Source: an uncultured Clostridia bacterium | GTDB lineage: Bacteria; Bacillota; Clostridia; Oscillospirales; Acutalibacteraceae | Reading direction: 5' to 3' | DNA: 10,603 nt | NCBI GenBank assembly: GCA_946409885.1 | Contig: CAMJYF010000028.1 | Span: 1 to 10,603 of the forward strand | Shown: piece by piece, positions 6,069 through 10,603 of the stretch | Layout: each line of letters opens with the position of its first letter | Position numbering within the stretch: the stretch's first letter is position 1 | The notes under the pieces: generated by a model | Told to the model about the DNA's origin: nothing | The model's database searches: none | Seen by the model: the letters and a program-made list of their open reading frames with translations, nothing else | Program-made: the position numbers and the translations under genes

Positions 6069-6211
6069 TGTAGCACGGAGCCTCAGCTCCGTCTTCCGGC
6101 GAAAACTATCTATTTGAACGTTTCATTACAACTCTTTTTGAACGAAAACGGCCAACGTTGTTTCAAAAGTAACCTATTGCTCCGAGGACGCAGCTGAGGC
6201 TGCGTGCTACA
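6069..6211. repeat. Bipartite REP/BIME-like or MITE-like element
   Basis: The element begins with TGTAGC and a hairpin, ACGGAGC-CTCA-GCTCCGT (6075-6092). It ends with the reverse complement of a near-identical unit, ACGCAGC-TGAG-GCTGCGT (6188-6205) then GCTACA. The 24-base ends match at 22 positions. The two differences pair with each other inside the stem, so one G-C pair became C-G and the hairpin is kept. Each unit has GTAG just 5' of its stem, as REP sequences mobilised by REP-associated tyrosine transposases (TnpA-REP, RAYT) typically do. Between them TTTGAA (6137-6142) and TTCAAA (6162-6167) form a third inverted pair. No ORF lies inside, and no transposase is in the window. The 6136-6211 part recurs at 8546-8621. 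Confidence 0.75.
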
Positions 6212-6314
6212 GGGTCGCCCCGACAAATCCTCCTTTTGCGAAGAAAAACCGCCTGTCGGACGGCGTCCGGAACTGTTCCTTCAGCCGACGACGGGCGATT
6301 GTGATAGTTTTCGC
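6099..6314. repeat. 12-bp perfect inverted repeat spanning the REP-like element
   Basis: GCGAAAACTATC (6099-6110) and GATAGTTTTCGC (6303-6314) are exact reverse complements. The left copy lies just inside the left REP-like hairpin. The right copy lies in the last bases before the metallophosphoesterase stop codon (6328). The rest of the gap between the oxidoreductase and phosphoesterase genes (6212-6302) shows only short GC-rich pairings, including a weak minus-strand hairpin before a T5 run near 6245, which may serve as terminator for the phosphoesterase. Confidence 0.5.
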
Positions 6315-6327
6315 GGTGGGGGCGCCG

Positions 6328-7212
6328 TTAATACGCGATGCGGTAGGCGTACCCCTCCAGCGGCTGGTCCGTCAGGAAGTTCATTCCCGTAAGGGTCACT
6401 TCGCCGTCGGTCACCTCGGCCACAAAGCCCAGGCCGCCCTCCCCGGTGTACTGCATGGAGGGCAGGTTCAGGTACACCAGCCGGTCGTTGGGCCGCGCGA
6501 AGGTGTTTTCGCCGATCTCGTGCCAGTGGCCGCTGACGTAGACGATGGGCGCGGCGGCGGTGGCGGAGGCCTCCGTCAGGATGCGTTCCACCCGGGCGGC
6601 GCTGTCGCCCAGGTCCGCCACCGGCTTATGGCAGACCACAAACACGGGGAGGCCTGCGGCCACGGCGGCGTTCAGCTCCGCTTCAAACCAATCCAGCTGC
6701 GCGTCGGAATGATAGGGATCGCCAAAATCGCTGGCTTCCACCCCCAGCGTCAGAAAGGGCACGCCGTTCACGTCCTTGCGGTAATAGACGGTATCCGTAC
6801 ACACGCCGTTCCACCGGCAGAAGGCTTTGAAATACCGTTCCGCTTTGGCGTAATCGGGGTCGTCGCTGTGGTGCCAGCTGTCGTGGTTGCCCATCTCCGG
6901 CACCCGGTCGCGGATGCGGCAGTAGAGGTTCAGGCAGTTGATGAGGTTGATATACTCCCTCAGGTCGCCGGAGTTGGTCAGGTCGCCGGACATCACCAGG
7001 GTGTCCGCGTCGTTCTGGGTTTGGCCGATGGCGGCGAAGATCTGCCGCATTCCGTCGGTGCGGTCGCGCTTGAAATCCGCGTCGGAATGGATATCGGAGA
7101 CCAGCACGGCCTTTAAGCGGACGTCCTCCCCGTGGGGCGCGGGGAAGACCGTCGCGGTCTGGAACAGCAGGGAAATAATCAGGGTGAGGGTGGCGATGAG
7201 CTTTGCGAACAT
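6328..7212 (-). CDS. Secreted calcineurin-like metallophosphoesterase
   Basis: A 294-residue protein with all five metal-binding blocks of the calcineurin-like phosphoesterase fold: SDIH (D40, H42), SGDLT (D77), GNHD (N109, H110), CHKP (H195) and SGHWH (H229, H231). A binuclear metal site hydrolysing phosphomono- or diesters is therefore expected. Residues 1-25 are a hydrophobic signal peptide (KLIATLTLIISLLFQTATVFPAP), so it acts outside the membrane, either released or N-terminally anchored. Substrate is unknown: nucleotides, teichoic-acid fragments or phosphoproteins are all possible. The ATG at 7212 has only a modest GAGG about 8 bases upstream. The protein is full length for a single-domain member. 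It is transcribed divergently from the peptidase gene at 7441, and its mRNA ends close to the REP-like element. Confidence 0.9.
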   Translation of the reverse strand: MFAKLIATLTLIISLLFQTATVFPAPHGEDVRLKAVLVSDIHSDADFKRDRTDGMRQIFAAIGQTQNDADTLVMSGDLTNSGDLREYINLINCLNLYCRIRDRVPEMGNHDSWHHSDDPDYAKAERYFKAFCRWNGVCTDTVYYRKDVNGVPFLTLGVEASDFGDPYHSDAQLDWFEAELNAAVAAGLPVFVVCHKPVADLGDSAARVERILTEASATAAAPIVYVSGHWHEIGENTFARPNDRLVYLNLPSMQYTGEGGLGFVAEVTDGEVTLTGMNFLTDQPLEGYAYRIAY

Positions 7213-7270
7213 GGTTACGGCCTCGCTTTTTGGTTGGAATCAACGCGGTGAAACGTCGTCGTCTGCCGTT

Positions 7271-7299
7271 ATCATACAACAGCCCGGCGGGAATTGCAA
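7271..7299 (-). promoter_or_regulatory. Predicted promoter of the metallophosphoesterase gene
   Basis: On the minus strand TTGCAA (7299-7294) is followed after 17 bases by TATGAT (7276-7271). It is 59 bases upstream of the ATG at 7212. Confidence 0.6.
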
Positions 7300-7358
7300 G
7301 GGGGAACGGGAAAATTGCCCGCCGTGCCGGTCGGCGGCGGAAATTGGCGCGGCGGCTA

Positions 7359-7387
7359 TTGATTTCTTTGCCCGGATTTGGTACAAT
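7359..7387 (+). promoter_or_regulatory. Predicted promoter of the peptidase S51-like gene
   Basis: TTGATT (7359-7364) and TACAAT (7382-7387) are 17 bases apart, with TTTGG before the -10 box. Together with the minus-strand promoter at 7271-7299 it makes a divergent pair in the 228-base gap. Confidence 0.65.
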
Positions 7388-7440
7388 GAAAGGGTAAAAA
7401 CAACGGCGGACGCGCTGCCGCCGGATGGGAGGCTGTGAAA

Positions 7441-8367
7441 ATGGAAAGGATCCACTTGTTTACGCGGGCGTTTGCCCTGCTGCTGAGCATTATCACCGGT
7501 TTCTTCGGGGGGCTGGTCCCGAATAAGGCCGAAAGGTACTACACGGCGGAGGAGATCGCCGCCTACACCGCCGCCAGCGAGGCGGCCTGGCCGAAGGGCA
7601 TGATCATCGCCATCGGCGGCAAGTTCGATTCCGACGAGAACTTCCGGCCCATTCTGGACCGCTGCCTGGCTCACGTGGGCAAAGAAACGCCGCACATGCT
7701 GTTTGTGCCCACCGCCAGCTATGACGAATATTCGGAGGACGACGCCATCATCCGCCGGTTTGCCGGGGCGGGCTGTCAGACGGACGTGCTGCTGGTGAGC
7801 GCCGCCGACCCGGAGGAGGTGGCGGCCAAGTTCGCCTGGGCGGATATCGTGTACGCCACCGGCGGCAGCCTGAAATTCCTGACCGAAAACTGGGCGGAAA
7901 AGGGCGTGTACAGCGCGGCAGCGGAGGCGTTTTCGCGCGGCGCGGTGCTGATGGGGTTCAGCTCCGGCGCCATGTGCTGGGCAGACCGCGGCTGGGACGA
8001 TACCGAGCCGGAGGAGCTGCGCATCATCGCCCACGGCCCCTTTGTGGGTATGGCCCCCGGCTTCGCGTTTTACGACTGCGCGGGCCTGCTGCCCTTCTGC
8101 CTGACGCCCCACTTTGACAGCATCGGCTGGCGGTCCTACGCCTATGAGGCCGCCGGGGCGGCGTTCCCCTCCCTGTGTGTGGAAAACGGCGCGGCGCTGG
8201 TGTATGAGGGCGGCCGCTACAGCGTGCTGTCCGACGCCGCCACCCCCACCCGCTCGGTGTACCTCTTCTGGCCCGCCCGGGGCATCCGCTTCATCAACCT
8301 GCGCCTGGACGCCACCCTGGCCGCCGTGGTGGACGGGGAGATCAGAAGCGGCCGGAACAACGGATGA
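7441..8367 (+). CDS. Peptidase E / S51-like (class I glutamine amidotransferase-fold) protein, probably exported
   Basis: A 308-residue protein. MIIAIGGKF (54-62), HMLFVPTAS (85-93), VYATGGSLKFL (138-148), and the nucleophile elbow MGFSSGAMCW with S175 are the hallmarks of the dipeptidase-E/cyanophycinase group, in which a serine replaces the usual cysteine of the amidotransferase fold. LTPHFD with H224 is the likely catalytic His. Expected activity is hydrolysis of Asp-X or related peptides, but the substrate is not defined. Residues 7-27 are hydrophobic (FTRAFALLLSIITGFFGGLVP), suggesting a signal peptide or anchor, unusual for a family best known as cytoplasmic. GGGAGG (7427-7432) is 8 bases before the ATG at 7441 but only 2 before the in-frame GTG at 7435, so the ATG is chosen. 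The usual Asn after the GG of the GGN motif is Ser here. The gene stands alone and is followed by a strong terminator. Confidence 0.85.
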   Translation: MERIHLFTRAFALLLSIITGFFGGLVPNKAERYYTAEEIAAYTAASEAAWPKGMIIAIGGKFDSDENFRPILDRCLAHVGKETPHMLFVPTASYDEYSEDDAIIRRFAGAGCQTDVLLVSAADPEEVAAKFAWADIVYATGGSLKFLTENWAEKGVYSAAAEAFSRGAVLMGFSSGAMCWADRGWDDTEPEELRIIAHGPFVGMAPGFAFYDCAGLLPFCLTPHFDSIGWRSYAYEAAGAAFPSLCVENGAALVYEGGRYSVLSDAATPTRSVYLFWPARGIRFINLRLDATLAAVVDGEIRSGRNNG

Positions 8368-8453
8368 GCATCATCCCGCAACACTGCCATTGAACGGGCC
8401 GCTGGCCTGGGGTGTTGAGAGAAAAGCGCCGTATGCCGACGCGCGAAAAAACA

Positions 8454-8506
8454 GAGGGAAGGTTCTCCGGTTCCGCAAACCGGGATAAGAACCTTCCCTC
8501 TTTTTT
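8454..8506 (+). terminator. Strong terminator after the peptidase gene, possibly bidirectional
   Basis: GAGGGAAGGTTCT (8454-8466) pairs perfectly with AGAACCTTCCCTC (8488-8500), a 13-bp stem. Inside it CCGGTT (8467-8472) pairs with AACCGG (8478-8483) around a 5-base loop. Six Ts (8501-8506) follow. On the opposite strand a T6 run (8451-8446) comes shortly after the stem, so it could also stop minus-strand transcripts of the acetyltransferase gene at 8654. It lies 86 bases after the peptidase stop codon. Confidence 0.92.
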
Positions 8507-8545
8507 ATTTCGTTCATATCGGATTGTGTATGTTTTTTTGTGGGT

Positions 8546-8621
8546 GTTTGAATAAAAACAGGCAAAGTTGCTTCAAATGTAACCTGTTGTTACGAGGACG
8601 CAGCTGAGGCTGCGTGCTGCA
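8546..8621. repeat. Second, half copy of the REP-like element
   Basis: This 76-base stretch aligns without gaps to 6136-6211, with about 64 identical positions. It keeps the TTTGAA/TTCAAA pair (8547-8552, 8572-8577) and the hairpin ACGCAGC-TGAG-GCTGCGT (8598-8615). The final GCTGCA gives GCAG in place of GTAG on the complementary strand. The left inverted hairpin is missing; the terminator at 8454-8506 lies where it would be. This is a single-hairpin or truncated copy. Confidence 0.75.
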
Positions 8622-8651
8622 TTTCGCATTCCGCCTTTCGCATTTCGCATT
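8620..8651. repeat. Short direct repeat CATTTCGCATT
   Basis: CATTTCGCATT occurs at 8620-8630 and again at 8641-8651, with CTTTCGCAT overlapping the second. It abuts the end of the REP-like copy and the stop codon of the acetyltransferase gene. Possibly a simple-sequence tail of the repeat. Confidence 0.5.
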
Positions 8652-8653
8652 AT

Positions 8654-9766
8654 CTACAGGTTATCTGTGAAAAAGGCGGTTTTGGGTGGGAAGGACGGGA
8701 AGAAATCCGACGAAGGGTTGTGGATGGTCAGGCCGGGGCAGTAGGCCGGGGCCGTCAGGCCGCACAGCAGCGCCCGCGAGGCGCTTCCCACGTCCATGGT
8801 CACGTCGGGCGGCAGGGGAGTGTGCTTTTCCACGGCAACGCCGCGCTGCGTGTGGGTCACCCGGTAGGTTTCGCCTGCAATGGCAAGGGTGAAGGCGCCG
8901 TCACGGGGCGGGTAGCGGTGGGCCTTCAGCACCGCCTCCGGGCGCAGCAGCCGGGCCGCGCCGGTGGGGCGCAGGCGGACGTCGCATTGCTTCATATCCT
9001 CCACATAGCGCAGCAGGGGCGTGTCAGCGGGGAGGCTTTCAAAACAAACGTGGGTCTGGTTTGCCTCGAAATTGCGCAGAAAACCCACGATCCCCAGCAG
9101 GGACGCGGGGGAATCGAAATACAGCTCCTGCACGAACACCGTGCTTTGGGCCCGGTCCACGGAAAGCGTGGCGAAGGAACGGTTCTGCCACAGATAGGTA
9201 AAGCGCTGGGCGGCGTAGGGATCACCCGGAAAGGCCTCCGCCGTATCGCGCACAAAGCTGAGGTGGCAGCCCTCCGCGCAGCGGTGATAGGTCGCCAGCA
9301 GCGCCGCAGCGTCGCCGCCCTCGTACAGGACCGCGTCCTGATTGCGGGGAATGTGGGAAAAACAGGCAAAGGGGACCGTGGCGCAAAGGGAATACCCTAC
9401 CCGCTCGTAGCCCAACCTGCGGTAATAGGGCTCGGAAAAGGGGTAGAGGATGCTGATATCGTAATGGGCCTGCCGGAACAGGTGGCGGAACAGGGCGGTG
9501 ACGGCCCCCTTGCCCCGGTGCTCCGGCTTGGCCGCCACGCCGCCGATGGCCGCGCAGGTCAGCAGGCCGCCGTCGTAACGGCACCGGCGCTCGTGCAGCT
9601 CAAAATCCGCCAGCAGCGTGCGGTCGTCCTCGTCAAACGCGCCCAGCACCTTGGGGCAGGGCAGGACGGAGGAGGGATCGTTGACCTGGCAGGGGTACAC
9701 GAACGCCTGGGAGGAGACCTTGTTGTGCTCCGGCACGTCCGCCTGCGTCAACAATCGGATTATCAT
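8654..9766 (-). CDS. Eis-like GNAT N-acetyltransferase
   Basis: A 370-residue cytoplasmic acetyltransferase of the Eis type (COG4552-like). The N-terminal GNAT domain holds the acetyl-CoA loop IGGVAAKPEHRGKGAVTALFRHLF (about 74-97, with HRGKGA binding the pyrophosphate). YPFSEPYYRRLGYERVGYS (108-126) is the typical Eis block carrying tyrosines near the active site. The middle is a second GNAT-like domain, and the last ~100 residues fit the SCP2-like sterol-carrier fold usual for Eis. Length is close to the family's ~400. Such enzymes acetylate primary amines, including aminoglycosides or small metabolites; a resistance role is not implied here. GGGTGA lies 6 bases before the ATG. The gap upstream (9767-9838) is T-rich with a TTGACA on the minus strand but no convincing -10 box, so it might be co-transcribed with the upstream membrane-protein gene. 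Confidence 0.88.
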   Translation of the reverse strand: MIIRLLTQADVPEHNKVSSQAFVYPCQVNDPSSVLPCPKVLGAFDEDDRTLLADFELHERRCRYDGGLLTCAAIGGVAAKPEHRGKGAVTALFRHLFRQAHYDISILYPFSEPYYRRLGYERVGYSLCATVPFACFSHIPRNQDAVLYEGGDAAALLATYHRCAEGCHLSFVRDTAEAFPGDPYAAQRFTYLWQNRSFATLSVDRAQSTVFVQELYFDSPASLLGIVGFLRNFEANQTHVCFESLPADTPLLRYVEDMKQCDVRLRPTGAARLLRPEAVLKAHRYPPRDGAFTLAIAGETYRVTHTQRGVAVEKHTPLPPDVTMDVGSASRALLCGLTAPAYCPGLTIHNPSSDFFPSFPPKTAFFTDNL

Positions 9767-9824
9767 AGGTGTTCACCCGCGCTTTCTGTTTTTTTTGATC
9801 GTTTTGTCAAAGTGGTTTTTTTGT

Positions 9825-9836
9825 ACCGGCGCCGGT
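9825..9836. other. Perfect 12-bp palindrome between two minus-strand genes
   Basis: ACCGGCGCCGGT is its own reverse complement and lies 2 bases after the stop of the upstream gene. It has no T run after it on either strand, so terminator function is not supported. It may be a protein-binding site or chance in GC-rich DNA. Confidence 0.3.
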
Positions 9837-9838
9837 TG

Positions 9839-10603
9839 TCAGAGTTGCCCCGTGATCAGCATGTACAGCATCAATACAAAAATGCCGGCGAAGAAAATGA
9901 TGCCCACTACGCGGATCAACCAGAGAAAGGGATTATCTCCTTCCCCGGAAAAACGCTCAAGCAAGGTCGGGAAAATGGCAAATCCGCATACGACCAATGA
10001 GATGACGCCGACCACAAATTTCAGGATCGCCATGCCGATATTGACCCGCTCCATCGCGATATCCTGCCGCACTTCCACCGTTTCGTCCGGATCGATCCGT
10101 ACGGTCTGCTGCCACTCCGTATACGTCAGTTTTTTGCAGGAGAGGACGTAATTGCCGGGGGGAAGCTTCCCGAAGCTGTATTTACCCCTCAGGCCGGAAT
10201 TTGCTTTGTAACTGAGGGTCCCGTCTTCTGAAACGAGCGTGACCGGTAAAAAGCGGAGCGGCTTTTGGTTATCCGCCCGCATCACCGCGCCGGAAACGGA
10301 TCCCGCCGGTTCCAGCTGATACTCCAGCGTCGTATCGCCGTTGACGCGGACGCTGTCTTCCTGCGGCGCATAGCCCGGCGCGGAAACGTGAAGCGTATAC
10401 TTCCCCATCTGCACCATTGTTCTGTACAGATCGCCCGTTTCCGCCGGCGCCGGATGGTAGACGGTCTCTCCGTTATCCGCCTCGATCACCGCGTTGGGCA
10501 AAGGATTGCCCCGTTCGTCCGTTACGGTGACCGAAAGAAGGCAGTTGCCGCTTAAATCGATTGTTTCCAGTTTTGCAAAGTGGTGTTCGCTGATGCGTAT
10601 ATT
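9839..10603 (-). CDS. Membrane-anchored protein with carboxypeptidase-regulatory-like domains (5' end outside window)
   Basis: The frame is open from the right edge to the TGA at 9839, 254 codons, so this is the C-terminal part of a larger protein. The visible sequence starts NIRISEHHFAKLETIDLSGNC. It contains at least two beta-sandwich domains of the carboxypeptidase D regulatory-like type: the first with LLSVTVTDERGNPLPNAVIEA and GKYTLHVSAPGYAP, the second with GSVSGAVMRADNQKPLRFLPVTL and GKYSFGKLPPGNYVLSCKKLTY. These usually lie outside the cell and mediate adhesion or stabilise a partner domain. Two hydrophobic helices near the C-terminus (IGMAILKFVVGVISLVVCGFAIF and LWLIRVVGIIFFAGIFVLMLYML) with a short GEGDNP loop anchor it in the membrane. 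The catalytic or binding part, if any, lies to the right. A TTG at 10501 could be read as a start but has upstream coding sequence in the same frame and domain. Confidence 0.8.
   Translation of the reverse strand, partial: NIRISEHHFAKLETIDLSGNCLLSVTVTDERGNPLPNAVIEADNGETVYHPAPAETGDLYRTMVQMGKYTLHVSAPGYAPQEDSVRVNGDTTLEYQLEPAGSVSGAVMRADNQKPLRFLPVTLVSEDGTLSYKANSGLRGKYSFGKLPPGNYVLSCKKLTYTEWQQTVRIDPDETVEVRQDIAMERVNIGMAILKFVVGVISLVVCGFAIFPTLLERFSGEGDNPFLWLIRVVGIIFFAGIFVLMLYMLITGQL

Noticed and set aside
9782-9810. Promoter for the acetyltransferase based on minus-strand TTGACA (9810-9805)
   Set aside because: The hexamer 17 bases downstream is AGAAAG, not a plausible -10 box.
9825-9836. Palindrome ACCGGCGCCGGT as a terminator
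   Set aside because: No loop-forming spacing and no T run follows on either strand.
8720-10000. 426-codon plus-strand open frame opposite the acetyltransferase
   Set aside because: It has no recognisable domain or RBS. The minus strand carries an intact Eis-like protein.
10499-10501. TTG start for the right-edge gene at 10501
   Set aside because: The same frame stays open to the window edge and the sequence upstream completes the first beta-sandwich domain.

Overview
The window reads as chromosomal DNA of a GC-rich, Gram-positive-type anaerobe, most likely a Clostridia/Oscillospiraceae-like member of the Bacillota. This is inferred from strong GGAGG-type ribosome binding sites, sigma-A-like promoters, a lipoprotein tyrosine phosphatase with a SAM-hydrolase-type domain, an Eis-like acetyltransferase and the overall codon style. 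No rRNA, tRNA, CRISPR array, transposase or phage gene was seen. Ten protein genes are supported, two of them cut by the window edges.

Left part (1-3100, all minus strand). The 5' end of a secreted protein gene runs off the left edge. Next to it lies a compact four-gene operon, in transcription order: TetR-family regulator, small ABM-domain (quinol-monooxygenase-like) protein, carboxymuconolactone-decarboxylase/cupin fusion, and a flavodoxin-family protein with an iron-sulfur-type cysteine cluster. It ends in a clear hairpin-plus-T-run terminator. Its promoter is a perfect TTGACA-17-TATAAT, and two near-identical 13-bp palindromes sit on the -35 box and at the transcription start. This looks like an autorepressed redox- or electrophile-response operon. 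A nested hairpin sits between its last two genes.

Middle (3261-6038). A lipid-anchored tyrosine phosphatase (minus) and an FAD-dependent oxidoreductase (plus) are transcribed divergently from facing promoters in a ~200-bp gap. The gap after the oxidoreductase holds a 143-bp element bounded by inverted REP-like hairpins. The two hairpins differ by one compensatory base-pair swap. A second, half copy lies at 8546-8621.

Right part (6328-10603). A secreted calcineurin-like metallophosphoesterase (minus) and an apparently secreted peptidase-E/S51-like protein (plus) are divergently transcribed from predicted promoters. The peptidase gene ends at a very strong terminator. An Eis-like GNAT acetyltransferase (minus) follows. 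The right edge is occupied by the 3' part of a membrane-anchored protein with carboxypeptidase-regulatory-like beta-sandwich domains and a C-terminal two-helix membrane anchor.

Apart from the TetR operon the genes look like independent units. A shared theme is cell-surface or exported hydrolysis and phosphatase activity. The most distinctive signals are the double TetR operator and the REP-like bipartite element. Nothing here proves a new defence or mobile system.
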